NCBI GenBank assembly: GCA_902530885.1
Contig: CACABZ010000003.1
Coordinates: forward strand, 1-64,000
Direction of reading: 5' to 3'
From: an uncultured Pelagibacteraceae bacterium
GTDB lineage: Bacteria > Pseudomonadota > Alphaproteobacteria > Pelagibacterales > Pelagibacteraceae
Length of the DNA stretch: 64,000 bases
Part shown: in pieces, positions 10,135 to 20,282 of the stretch
Numbering within the stretch: the stretch's first letter is position 1
How the letters are laid out: each line of letters begins with the position of its first letter
Notes under the pieces: model-generated
Told to the model about the DNA's origin: nothing
The model's input: the letters and a program-made list of their open reading frames with translations, nothing else
The model's database searches: none
Program-made: the position numbers and the translations under genes

Positions 10135-10956
10135 ATGAAAAAATATATAGTAGAAACATATTATACATGTACTTTTAAAACTGTTCATAGCTTAGATGAT
10201 CTCAATGAGAAAGAGATGTCTAATATTGATAACAGAGATGACGGTGTGGTTGAGGTTATCGAGGTAAAACTTAACAACAGAAAAACCAAAAAAATTGGTG
10301 ATCACAAAACTGAGCAAATCAATAAAAAAAACGTTATTGATGAGGTAAATGAAAAAATCAAGAAAGATTCAAATAATAATATCCTAGCTAAAAAAATTAT
10401 TTCTCAGCCAAATAAAATCGCTAAAAACGATACTAGATTTAAAATGCCAGATAGGAGAAAAGGATATATTCAAAAAGTTTCAATTGGTGAGCATAAAATA
10501 TATTTACATACAGGTGAATATAACGACGGAAAATTAGGTGAAATTTTTATCGACACTAACAAAGAGGGTGAATTAGTAAAATCTCTGATGAATAATTTTG
10601 CTATAGCTATTTCTTTGGGCTTACAGTACGGCGTTCCACTAGAAGAATTTGTTGATGCATTTATTGATACTAAATTTGAACCTTCTGGAAAGGTTGAGGG
10701 TAATGATAGAATTTTAAGCGCAACATCAATTCTTGATTATGTTTTTAGAGAGCTGGCTATATCATATTTGGGAAAAGAGGATTTGGCGCACACTCCGTCC
10801 ATAGCAAGAAAAAATTCTATTTCGGAAAATATACAGGATGATAAATTTTTGCGCATAGTTAAAAATATTACTTCTAAGGGATTTGTAAGAAGCAATTACG
10901 AGGAAAAACTTGTTGATTTAAGTGATATTAGATTAAACTTAAAATCTAAGAATTAA
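10135..10956 (+). CDS. Stand-alone protein related to the C-terminal region (TSCPD-type) of B12-dependent ribonucleotide reductase NrdJ
   Basis: [20 protein letters not shown]...; [42 protein letters not shown]...[62 protein letters not shown]. No catalytic barrel in the ORF or neighbours. Confidence 0.75.
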   Translation: MKKYIVETYYTCTFKTVHSLDDLNEKEMSNIDNRDDGVVEVIEVKLNNRKTKKIGDHKTEQINKKNVIDEVNEKIKKDSNNNILAKKIISQPNKIAKNDTRFKMPDRRKGYIQKVSIGEHKIYLHTGEYNDGKLGEIFIDTNKEGELVKSLMNNFAIAISLGLQYGVPLEEFVDAFIDTKFEPSGKVEGNDRILSATSILDYVFRELAISYLGKEDLAHTPSIARKNSISENIQDDKFLRIVKNITSKGFVRSNYEEKLVDLSDIRLNLKSKN

Positions 10957-12743
10957 TCTTTTTTCTTATCAATTTTGATATTAAGCTCATTGAGTTGTTT
11001 AGGATCAACCTCAGACGGAGCATTCATCATAAGGTCTTGAGCATTTTGATTCATTGGAAATAATGTTATTTCTCTAATATTTTTCTCATCTGCCAGCAAC
11101 ATAATCATCCTGTCTAAACCAGGTGCAATACCGCCATGTGGTGGTGCACCGAAACTTAGAGCATTAATCATGCCACTAAATTTTTCATCAACATGATTTT
11201 TGTCATATCCTGCTATTGAAAAAAGTTTATACATTAGTTCTGGTATGTGATTTCTTATTGCCCCTGAAGACAACTCAACACCATTACAAACTATATCGTA
11301 TTGATAAGCCTTGATTTCTAAAGGATTTTTAAAATCTAATTTTGCTATATCGCCTTGTGGCATTGAAAAAGGATTATGACTAAATTGTATTTTTTTTGTT
11401 TCTGTATTCAACTCATACATAGGATAATCAGTAATCCAACAAAATGAAAATTTGTTTTCATCAATTAGTTTCAAATCTTTGGCTATTTTATTTCTTGAAA
11501 TTGATAAGATTTTTTCAATATCTTCAATTTTTCCACACGAAAAAAAAATACTATCGTTAATATTTGCTTTAGAAATTTTCATTATTTCCTTTATTGACTC
11601 CTCGCTAAAAAACTTCCCTATCGGACCTTTGCTAGATATTTTTTCTTTTTGCTCTATAGTAAAATAAGCCAATCCTGATGCTCCCTGCTCTTTTGCCCAT
11701 TTGTCAATGTTATCAAAAAAACTTCTTGGTTTATCATTAGTTTTTTTTGCTACTATACATCTAACACTCGATCCAGACTTTACTTGTTTTTTAAAAATAT
11801 CAAATTTCACGTCTTCTCTGGTAAATATTTTTGTTATATCATGAATTAACAATGGATTTCTTAAATCTGGTTTATCAGTCCCATATTTAAGCATAGCTTC
11901 TTGGTAAGGAATTCTTGGGAATTTTTCATTAACAATTTTTTTAGATGAAAATTTTTTAAATAAATTTACCATTAAAGTTTCTACAACTTTAAAAACGTCT
12001 TCTTGCTCTACAAATGACATTTCGATATCTAACTGATAAAACTCTCCAGGACTTCTATCCGCTCGAGCATCCTCATCTCTAAAGCAAGGAGCTATTTGAA
12101 AATATTTATCAAAACCCGAAACCATGATTAATTGCTTAAATTGTTGGGGAGCTTGTGGTAAGGCATAAAATTTACCTTTGTTTAATCTGCTAGGCACTAA
12201 AAAATCTCTTGCTCCTTCTGGGCTTGAAGAAGTTAGAATTGGTGTTTGAAACTCAAGAAAACCTAATTTAAACATTTCTTCACGAATAAACGAAACTACC
12301 TTTGATCTTAAAACGATATTTCTATGCATTTCTTCTCTTCTTAAATCTAAAAATCTATATTTTAACCTTATGTCCTCAGGATAGTCTTGTTCTCCAAATA
12401 CTGGCATTGGTAATTCTTTAGACTCTGAAAGTATAATTACAGAATTGATACTTACTTCAATTTTTCCAGTTGATAAATTTAAGTTCTCAGTTCCCTTTTC
12501 TCTCTTAACTACTTTGCCCTCAATGTTTAATACTGTTTCAGGTTTTGATTTCTCTAAAATAGGAAAATATTTACTTTTATTTTCAATAACACATTGAGTA
12601 AGGCCGTAGTGATCTCTCAGGTCAATAAATAATAGATTACCGTGGTCTCTTTTCCTGTGAAGCCAACCTGATATTAAAACGGTTTTGCCCACATCTTTCT
12701 CATTTATTTCTGAACAATTATGTGAACGATATTTGTTAATCAT
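10953..12743 (-). CDS. aspS: Aspartyl-tRNA synthetase
   Basis: [80 protein letters not shown]. Confidence 0.97.
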   Translation of the reverse strand: MINKYRSHNCSEINEKDVGKTVLISGWLHRKRDHGNLLFIDLRDHYGLTQCVIENKSKYFPILEKSKPETVLNIEGKVVKREKGTENLNLSTGKIEVSINSVIILSESKELPMPVFGEQDYPEDIRLKYRFLDLRREEMHRNIVLRSKVVSFIREEMFKLGFLEFQTPILTSSSPEGARDFLVPSRLNKGKFYALPQAPQQFKQLIMVSGFDKYFQIAPCFRDEDARADRSPGEFYQLDIEMSFVEQEDVFKVVETLMVNLFKKFSSKKIVNEKFPRIPYQEAMLKYGTDKPDLRNPLLIHDITKIFTREDVKFDIFKKQVKSGSSVRCIVAKKTNDKPRSFFDNIDKWAKEQGASGLAYFTIEQKEKISSKGPIGKFFSEESIKEIMKISKANINDSIFFSCGKIEDIEKILSISRNKIAKDLKLIDENKFSFCWITDYPMYELNTETKKIQFSHNPFSMPQGDIAKLDFKNPLEIKAYQYDIVCNGVELSSGAIRNHIPELMYKLFSIAGYDKNHVDEKFSGMINALSFGAPPHGGIAPGLDRMIMLLADEKNIREITLFPMNQNAQDLMMNAPSEVDPKQLNELNIKIDKKKD

Positions 12744-13389
12744 TTAATACTTTTTTTATTAAATTAATATTGATCACTTTTCCAGTAGATAAAGATAAAT
12801 TATCTATTTCTTTTGTAAATTTGAGTATCTTATCATATGTGCGTTCAATATTTTTAATGATATATTCCACATTTTTCTCACTTATCTTAATTTGTTTTTC
12901 TGAGAATATTTTTAAAATAACAACTTTTAATAATTCATCTGTAGGTAAATTAATACCAATTTTAAGAAATCCTTCTAAACGTGATTTTAAATCTTTTAAC
13001 TTTATTTCGTAATGATTTAATGGTTTTAAAGAATTTATTAGTACGTATTTATCTATTTGTTTTAAATGATTTAATATTGAGTATAATAACTTTTCATTAA
13101 TATCATTATTAAAATTATCAATTATTAAGCACTTAAAAAATTTATTTTTAACAACTGTTTCCTCATTAAAATTTTTTGAGTTTATGAATATTGTTTCCAT
13201 TTGATTGGCCAAAATTTTTGATAAATGAGTTTTACCACAACCTGAGGGTCCGTGAACATTAATTGACTTGTCTGGCCAATTAGGCCAGCTTTCAATTAAT
13301 TTATAAGCCTCGAAGTTGCTTGATGAGACGAAAAAATCTTGCTTAATATAATTGGTCTTAAACGGAAATTTAAAAATTAATTGATTCAA
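12736..13389 (-). CDS. DnaA-like AAA+ protein, Hda/HdaA family
   Basis: SWPNWPDKSINVHGPSGCGKTHLSKILANQ Walker A; short DnaA-like protein without DNA-binding domain IV. Confidence 0.8.
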   Translation of the reverse strand: MNQLIFKFPFKTNYIKQDFFVSSSNFEAYKLIESWPNWPDKSINVHGPSGCGKTHLSKILANQMETIFINSKNFNEETVVKNKFFKCLIIDNFNNDINEKLLYSILNHLKQIDKYVLINSLKPLNHYEIKLKDLKSRLEGFLKIGINLPTDELLKVVILKIFSEKQIKISEKNVEYIIKNIERTYDKILKFTKEIDNLSLSTGKVININLIKKVLND

Positions 13390-13390
13390 T

Positions 13391-14449
13391 TTAATTTAAA
13401 CTCACTTTCCAAATTTCATTATCTAAATCTATCTTAATACCTTTTTCCAAGAGTTTTTCAGAAATTACATTAGTTTTTCCATAATATTTAATTTTAATAT
13501 TTGCATTTTTATTATTCATTTCAAGAACTTGGAAATTCTCAACAAGATCAATTTCATTTAAAATTTTTTGTATATTATACAAGTCGTTATTTTTTTTAAT
13601 ATCAAGATTTATATTTAAAAATGAAGGTGTAGAAATATCAATTATATTTTGCTCTTTAACCAACTCAAATATTTGTTTTTTTAAATAAAGTAATAATTCA
13701 TCTTTAAAACCTGATGAATCACTCTTGTTAATAAAATTATAATTTTTAATTATCTTTTTGGAAGAAATTAGACCTTTCATAAATATTTTTGCTTTCTGAT
13801 TTTTAATAGAAATTACTATTAGCAAATTGTCTGATAACAAATAGTCGTCAAATAAATATGAACTGTTAAGATTAGAAAGATTATCCTTATTTCGTTTAAT
13901 AATTTCTATACTTTCCAAATTTTCCATTGGCAAAATATAATCTATTAAACCTTTGTAGATAGCATTTTTTTCATTCTCTTTTTCCCATTTTTTATAAAAA
14001 AAATTTTTATCAAATATGAAAATATCATCGTCTTCAATTAGAACAGGAAAAATTTTTATTTCTTTTCCAGTTACATCGCTATACTTAATATTATTTCTAT
14101 AAAAAAAATTGTATATTCGTTCTCTTTTAAAATATAAATTTACATTGATTTTATCATTTTTATTTAATTGATTTTTAGGTTTTACTATTTGATAAAAAGA
14201 TACTAGGTTCTTGATTTCATTCAAACTAGTATTTTGCAATTTAATAAAATCGTCCTCTAATAATATTTTTCTTGTTAATTTTTTAAACCCTATTTTAAAA
14301 GCTTTGTTTAATAATTCTTCACTATTTTCAAAGCTATTTTTATTTATTTCAATATTATTAACAGTAAAAATACTGGTATCAGATAAAACATTTCCAGTTT
14401 TTGTGAAAATCATTAAAATAATTATAGATAAAAATATTAAATTTTTCAT
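13391..14449 (-). CDS. DUF2066 domain-containing protein, exported
   Basis: Signal peptide MKNLIFLSIIILMIFTKTGNVLS; overall layout and position next to hda/purM fit DUF2066. Confidence 0.5.
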   Translation of the reverse strand: MKNLIFLSIIILMIFTKTGNVLSDTSIFTVNNIEINKNSFENSEELLNKAFKIGFKKLTRKILLEDDFIKLQNTSLNEIKNLVSFYQIVKPKNQLNKNDKINVNLYFKRERIYNFFYRNNIKYSDVTGKEIKIFPVLIEDDDIFIFDKNFFYKKWEKENEKNAIYKGLIDYILPMENLESIEIIKRNKDNLSNLNSSYLFDDYLLSDNLLIVISIKNQKAKIFMKGLISSKKIIKNYNFINKSDSSGFKDELLLYLKKQIFELVKEQNIIDISTPSFLNINLDIKKNNDLYNIQKILNEIDLVENFQVLEMNNKNANIKIKYYGKTNVISEKLLEKGIKIDLDNEIWKVSLN

Positions 14450-14474
14450 ATTTGCTAAATTATCATTATTATTA

Positions 14475-15503
14475 ATGAAAAAAAAACTTAATAGTTACAA
14501 GGAAAGTGGAGTTAACATTTCTTTGGGAAATAAATTTATTAGTCATATTAGTAAATTAACTAACAAAAGTGCCAAAAAAAAGAATAATCAAAAAAATATT
14601 AACAATATTGGATCATTTGGCTCTATTTATGATTTAAGCAAAACTAAAATTAAAGATCCTTTGATTGTATCTTGCACAGACGGCGTAGGGACTAAATTAG
14701 ATTTGGCAGATAAATTCAAAAGGTTGGAAACAATTGGCATAGATTTGGTTGCTATGTGTGTCAATGATTTAATTGTACAAGGCGCTAAACCTCTATTTTT
14801 TTTAGACTATATAGCGATTGATAAGATTAAGTTAAATAAAATGAAAAAAATATTTAAAGGCATACTTAGAGGATGTAATATTGCAAATTGCGATTTAGTT
14901 GGTGGTGAAACTGCTGAAATGCCAGGCATATATCGAAAAAATAAATTTGATTTAGCTGGTTTTAGTGTTGGAATAGTTTCAAAAAAAAAATTATTAAAAA
15001 TGAATAAGGTAAAAAAAGGTGATATTATTTTAGCAATCCCTTCAAGCGGGCTACACTCAAATGGTTTTTCCTTGGTTAGAACAATTTTAAAAAGGAATAA
15101 ACTTCCTAAAAATCTTGAAAAAAACTTACTTACGCCCACAAAAATTTATGTTTCTGATGTTTTAAAACTATTCCAAAAAAATCTTATTAATGCAGCTGCG
15201 AACATAACTGGAGGAGGCTTGATTGAAAATGTTATAAGGTCGGTGCCAGATAATTTAACTGTTAATATAGATTTATCAAAAATTAAAACTTTAAAAATTT
15301 TTTCATGGCTTAGATCAAAAAATATATCAGAAACTGAAATGTTAAGAACTTTTAACTGCGGGGTTGGCTTCTGTTTAATTGTAAAGAAGAAAAATATAAA
15401 GAAAATAAAAAAGTATTTTAAAGGTTATTATACTCCTTATCAAATAGGACATATCTCTAATGACTACAAAAAAATTAATTTTACAAATAATATACAATGG
15501 TAA
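14475..15503 (+). CDS. purM: Phosphoribosylformylglycinamidine cyclo-ligase (AIR synthetase)
   Basis: SYKESGVNI, SCTDGVGTKLDLA, LVGGETAEMPGIY, PSSGLHSNGFSLVR. Start at MKKKLNSYKE (14475); upstream part of track ORF is antisense to DUF2066. Confidence 0.96.
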   Translation: MKKKLNSYKESGVNISLGNKFISHISKLTNKSAKKKNNQKNINNIGSFGSIYDLSKTKIKDPLIVSCTDGVGTKLDLADKFKRLETIGIDLVAMCVNDLIVQGAKPLFFLDYIAIDKIKLNKMKKIFKGILRGCNIANCDLVGGETAEMPGIYRKNKFDLAGFSVGIVSKKKLLKMNKVKKGDIILAIPSSGLHSNGFSLVRTILKRNKLPKNLEKNLLTPTKIYVSDVLKLFQKNLINAAANITGGGLIENVIRSVPDNLTVNIDLSKIKTLKIFSWLRSKNISETEMLRTFNCGVGFCLIVKKKNIKKIKKYFKGYYTPYQIGHISNDYKKINFTNNIQW

Positions 15504-16057
15504 AAAAAAACGCATGCATATTCATTTCTGGTAATGGTACAAATCTAAGAAGTATAATTTTAAAATCAAGAGAATATAACTTTCCGGCTAATGTAAGATT
15601 AGTGGTGTCAAACAGAAAAAAAGCCTTGGGGCTTAATTATGCTAAAAAATGGTCGATACCAATTTTTATATTAAAAAAAAATCCCATTTCAGAAATAATC
15701 TTGCTAAAAACATTAAAAGAGAAAAAAATCGATATAGTCATCTTGGCTGGATATATGAAGATTTTATCGAAAAAATTTATTCGTGCTTTTGATAAATCAA
15801 TAATAAATATTCACCCCTCTTTACTTCCTAAATATAGAGGGCTAAATACCTTTGCTCGTGTTTTAAGGGCTAATGAAAAAAAAACTGGATGCACCGTTCA
15901 TTATGTTAATGAAAAACTGGATGAAGGTAAAATTATACTTAGAAAATTTTTTTTCATTAAAAAAAACGACACGATTAATTCTCTTAAAACAAAAACACAC
16001 AATTTGGAATATAGAGCTTATTCAGAAGCTATTTATAAAACCTTACGAGGTCTTTAA
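15497..16057 (+). CDS. purN: Phosphoribosylglycinamide formyltransferase
   Basis: FISGNGTNLRSII, LAGYMKIL, NIHPSLLPKYRGLNT, GCTVHYVNEKLDEGKI. Confidence 0.96.
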   Translation: MVKKNACIFISGNGTNLRSIILKSREYNFPANVRLVVSNRKKALGLNYAKKWSIPIFILKKNPISEIILLKTLKEKKIDIVILAGYMKILSKKFIRAFDKSIINIHPSLLPKYRGLNTFARVLRANEKKTGCTVHYVNEKLDEGKIILRKFFFIKKNDTINSLKTKTHNLEYRAYSEAIYKTLRGL

Positions 16058-16464
16058 TTCTTAAAGAAAAAATCTATTTCTTTTCGAGCGTTTTCCACAG
16101 AGTCAGAGCCGTGGACTGAATTTTTATCAATCGAGACCCCATACAATTTTCTAATTGTACCGTCCGCAGCATTTTTCGGGTCAGTGGCTCCCATCAATTC
16201 TCTATTTTTCAATACCGCATTTTCACCCTCTAAAATAATTACTTCTATTGGCCCTGATGATAAATAGCTACAAAGTTGGTCATAAAAGGGTTTAGCTTGA
16301 TGAACTTTGTAAAATTGTGCCGCCTCATCTTTTGAAATATGAAGCTTTTTAGTTTCTTTAATTTTTAAACTATTTTCTGAAAAAATTATTTTTATTTTTT
16401 CGGCTAAATTCCTTTCCACAGCATCTGGTTTGATTATAGACAGAGTTTGCTCCTTGTTACTCAT
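16054..16464 (-). CDS. ndk: Nucleoside diphosphate kinase
   Basis: QTLSIIKPDAVERNL, LMGATDPKNAADGTIRKLYG, NSVHGSDS. Confidence 0.97.
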   Translation of the reverse strand: MSNKEQTLSIIKPDAVERNLAEKIKIIFSENSLKIKETKKLHISKDEAAQFYKVHQAKPFYDQLCSYLSSGPIEVIILEGENAVLKNRELMGATDPKNAADGTIRKLYGVSIDKNSVHGSDSVENARKEIDFFFKN

Positions 16465-17914
16465 AATTTTCTTCTACTAATTGATTTAACAATCTAACAC
16501 CGAACCCAGTCGCTCCCCCAGAATTTAAAGCGCCTCCATACTTTGAAAAGGCCATACCTGCTATATCTAAATGGGCCCATGGAGTTTTATTTAAAATAAA
16601 TCTTTGTAAAAATTGTGCAGCAGTAGTAGAGCCTGCGCCGCCAACATAATTTATATTTTGAACATCTGCATTTTTAGAATTCATAAGTTTATCGTAGTTT
16701 TTATGTAGAGGCATCCTCCAGACTTTTTCTTCAACCTTTTCACCAGCATTAAAAATTTGTTTAGATAATTTGTCATCATTTGAAAAAAGTCCTGCATACT
16801 CCGAACCTAAACAGACTATTATTGCTCCTGTTAAAGTTGCTAAATCTACGATAAATTTTGGTTTAAATTTTTTTTCAGTAAAAGTTAAAGCGTCCGCTAG
16901 AACTAATCTTCCTTCAGCATCTGTATTTAAAATTTCTATAGTTTTACCACTGTAAGATTTCACAATATCACCAGGTCTTTGCGCGTTACCACTTACCATA
17001 TTTTCTACAAGGCCTACAACACCAACAGCATTAACTTTTGCTTTTCTTAATGCTAAGTTTTTCATAAGACCTACAACAGTAGCTGAACCAGCCATATCGT
17101 AAGTCATATCTTCCATAAATCTTGCTGGTTTTAATGAATACCCGCCTGTGTCAAAACAAACTCCCTTTCCAACAAAAGCTAATGGTTTCGAATTATTTTT
17201 AGTACCGTTCCATTCCATTGTAACCAAATAAGATCCTCTTACACTTCCTTGACCCACTCCAAGCAAAGCGTGCATGCCAAGTTTTTTTAATTTTTTTTCA
17301 TCGTATATATTTACTTTTAAACCGTGTTTTTTAAGTGTACTTAACCTTTTAGCATATTCATCTGGATGCAGAATATTTCCTGGTTCAGAAACTAAATCTC
17401 TAGCATAAAAAGTGCCTTCTTCTAATGCTTTAAATTTTAATTGATTTTGTGCTGAGGGTTTATTTTTATTTCCGAAAATATTTATTGAAATAACTCTTGT
17501 TTCTTTTTTTGATAAATATTTTTTAAATTCATAAGATTTAAGTTTTAGTCCATGAAGAAAATGACCTAAAAAATTACTCTGTTTTCCAGTTATGCTATCA
17601 GAAACAACAAAGTATTCAGAATTCTTTCCATAATTTATACGTCCATAAAATTCGGCACCTAAATTTTCAATATCAGATGACTTTAAATTATTTTTTATGG
17701 AAACTAATACAACTTTTTTTTTTGAATTTACTTCAAAAACAAATAAATTTTTTTTTAAATCACTAGTTTTTAATAGATCTTGTATGTAAGAATACTCAGA
17801 CTTAGAAAGATATTTTTCAAGATTAGTAATATTAAATTTCTCATTAGAGAATAGGACAATATTATCTGACGACTTATTGTATGTTTTGCTTGAATAGTTT
17901 ATTTTAATAGACAT
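16457..17914 (-). CDS. pepA: Leucyl aminopeptidase
   Basis: FVGKGVCFDTGGYSLKPA, NTDAEGRLVLADALT, M17 family. Confidence 0.95.
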   Translation of the reverse strand: MSIKINYSSKTYNKSSDNIVLFSNEKFNITNLEKYLSKSEYSYIQDLLKTSDLKKNLFVFEVNSKKKVVLVSIKNNLKSSDIENLGAEFYGRINYGKNSEYFVVSDSITGKQSNFLGHFLHGLKLKSYEFKKYLSKKETRVISINIFGNKNKPSAQNQLKFKALEEGTFYARDLVSEPGNILHPDEYAKRLSTLKKHGLKVNIYDEKKLKKLGMHALLGVGQGSVRGSYLVTMEWNGTKNNSKPLAFVGKGVCFDTGGYSLKPARFMEDMTYDMAGSATVVGLMKNLALRKAKVNAVGVVGLVENMVSGNAQRPGDIVKSYSGKTIEILNTDAEGRLVLADALTFTEKKFKPKFIVDLATLTGAIIVCLGSEYAGLFSNDDKLSKQIFNAGEKVEEKVWRMPLHKNYDKLMNSKNADVQNINYVGGAGSTTAAQFLQRFILNKTPWAHLDIAGMAFSKYGGALNSGGATGFGVRLLNQLVEENYE

Positions 17915-18045
17915 AAGTTTTAAATTAATTGAGCTAAGTGGTATATATGTACGAATATATCATATTTCAATGGAATATTAATCATTCTGTACTATCATAG
18001 GTTGAGTTTTAATTAAAGTTGCACTATTTTATACAACAAATTCTA

Positions 18046-19191
18046 ATGGTTAAAAACAAAATTTATAAATATATAATTCTAGAACAGATAAAATCGTTTT
18101 TTCTTATATTATTTTCGCTTTCGTTGATAGCATGGACAGTAAGATCAGTTAATTTCTTAGATTTGATAGTTGAAAGTGGTTATTCAACAAAGACTTATTT
18201 TACATATTCAATATTAAATTTAACGAATATTGTAACTAAATTTATCCCATTAAGTTTTCTAATTTCATTACTACTTACCATAATTAAATTAGAAAGACAG
18301 AATGAATTAATTGTTTTATGGACTTCAGGAATTGGCAAACTGAAAATAGCTAATCTTTTTTTTAGATTTTCGTTGGTTGTTGTAATAATCTATTTAGTTT
18401 TCTCGACAATTGTTACTCCAAGCTCACTTAATTTATCCAGAAATTTGATTAAACAATCAGAGCTTGACTCATTATCGGGATTAATCAAACCAAAAGTATT
18501 TTCAGATACGTTTAAAGGATTGACTGTGTATGTTGATGAAAAAAATAACAATATTGTTCAAAATATTTTTATTAAAGACGATGCGAATAATTTAAATAAT
18601 ATTTTGCCAAAAGATTCTGGCTCTCAGGATCAAACTATAATAGCTCAAAGAGGAATAATCAATGAAAACAAAATTATTTTAGAAAATGGTATTATATATT
18701 CTTACGATAAAAATGAAGAAATAAAAATAATTGAATTTAACAAAACTTTACTGAATTTGGGTAATTTAGATAATAGAGTTATTAAAGAAGCAAAAATTCA
18801 GGAAACTTCAACAAAGAAAATAGTAGGTTGCCTAATAGATTACTATAAAGGAAATTTAAAAGATGATGTTTACATTAAAAACTGCCCCAAAAACAATATA
18901 GAGATAATACTAGAAACATTCTCAAGAAGAATAGGCATGCCGTTATATATTCCGATAATATCTTTATTAATTTCATTCATATTGGTTTACAAAAAAAATA
19001 AAAAAAATATTATATTTAATAGATATTTGTTTTTTACTTTAAGTTTTGTGCTTTTGGTAATTTCCAATTTGCTAGTCAGATATTCAGGATTCTCTGATTT
19101 ACATTTTTTGAGTTATTTTATAATTCCCTTAGTGCTTATTCCAACGGTATATTTGTGCTTGTATAGATCTCTTCAAAGGGAGTTAAAATGA
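18046..19191 (+). CDS. lptF: LPS export permease LptF
   Basis: YjgP/YjgQ family membrane protein next to lptG and lptD; start at MVKNKIYKY preferred. Confidence 0.88.
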   Translation: MVKNKIYKYIILEQIKSFFLILFSLSLIAWTVRSVNFLDLIVESGYSTKTYFTYSILNLTNIVTKFIPLSFLISLLLTIIKLERQNELIVLWTSGIGKLKIANLFFRFSLVVVIIYLVFSTIVTPSSLNLSRNLIKQSELDSLSGLIKPKVFSDTFKGLTVYVDEKNNNIVQNIFIKDDANNLNNILPKDSGSQDQTIIAQRGIINENKIILENGIIYSYDKNEEIKIIEFNKTLLNLGNLDNRVIKEAKIQETSTKKIVGCLIDYYKGNLKDDVYIKNCPKNNIEIILETFSRRIGMPLYIPIISLLISFILVYKKNKKNIIFNRYLFFTLSFVLLVISNLLVRYSGFSDLHFLSYFIIPLVLIPTVYLCLYRSLQRELK

Positions 19192-20282
19192 ATAAAAAAA
19201 TTAATAATTATATTATATTTGGTTATACCAAAATTCTAATTAATACTATCCTGCTTGCTATATGTTTGGGCGTAATTTTAAATTTATTTGAAGAAATAGA
19301 ATTTTTTAAAAAAACAGATGCTCATTTAATACTACCTTTAATTTTAACTTTTTCTTACATACCTAATTTAGTATTTATTAATCTTATGCCGTTTATAATT
19401 TTTTTATCTGCTATGTATTATTTTATTTCTATAAAACAAAAAAATAATGAACTCCTTACTTTAAAAGTTTTTGGTTACTCAAATTTAAAAATAATATTAA
19501 TTGTTAGTATCGTAGCATTTTTATTTGGTTTATTAATTTTAGTAATTATAAATCCTATTACTTCAAATATGGTAAAGTTTTACGAACAAACAAAATCAAA
19601 TTACTCGAGAGATACTGATCACTTAGTTACTATTAACAGAAATGGTGTATGGATTAAAGAAACTCAACAAAATAAACTCATCTTAATAAACGCCCAAAGA
19701 CTTGAAAATAATTTTTTAATAGATGTATCACTAGATATTTTGTCAGAAGATCACGTTCTATTAAAAAGAATTGAAGCAAAAAAGGCTGACGTATCTGAAA
19801 ATCTTTGGAAATTAGATCAGTCAAAAGTTTATGATTTTACTAATACGGTCAAAGGCAAATTTGACTCGGTAGATACAGTTGAATTCAATTCATTTTATAA
19901 TCTCGTTAAACTCAATTCTTTATACAAAAATTTAGACACCATTTCCTTTTTAGATATTATTATAGAATATAGAGAATTAATTATGAGAGGGTACGAAAAA
20001 TCAACTATTTCAGAGAAAATAAACACCTTTTTAGCCCTACCGTTCTTCTTGGTTTTGATGATTTGTTTGGCTTCAATTTTTACTATTAATAATAGAAATA
20101 TCAATAATATTAATTATACTTTAATAGCGGTTCTATCTTGCGCAATTATATACTATATGAAAGACGTTTCATTTGCTCTTGGAAAATCAAATAGATTGTC
20201 GCCAGAGATGTCTGTTTGGATCCCTATAGTCATAATAAGTTTATTTAATTTAGTTGGTTTACTTCAAATAAATGAAAAGTAA
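19188..20282 (+). CDS. lptG: LPS export permease LptG
   Basis: Second YjgP/YjgQ family permease, overlaps lptF by 4 nt. Confidence 0.88.
   Translation: MNKKINNYIIFGYTKILINTILLAICLGVILNLFEEIEFFKKTDAHLILPLILTFSYIPNLVFINLMPFIIFLSAMYYFISIKQKNNELLTLKVFGYSNLKIILIVSIVAFLFGLLILVIINPITSNMVKFYEQTKSNYSRDTDHLVTINRNGVWIKETQQNKLILINAQRLENNFLIDVSLDILSEDHVLLKRIEAKKADVSENLWKLDQSKVYDFTNTVKGKFDSVDTVEFNSFYNLVKLNSLYKNLDTISFLDIIIEYRELIMRGYEKSTISEKINTFLALPFFLVLMICLASIFTINNRNINNINYTLIAVLSCAIIYYMKDVSFALGKSNRLSPEMSVWIPIVIISLFNLVGLLQINEK

Noticed and set aside
14211-14474. N-terminal extension of the purM ORF (88 codons)
   Set aside because: Antisense to the DUF2066 gene; PurM homology begins at MKKKLNSYKESGV.
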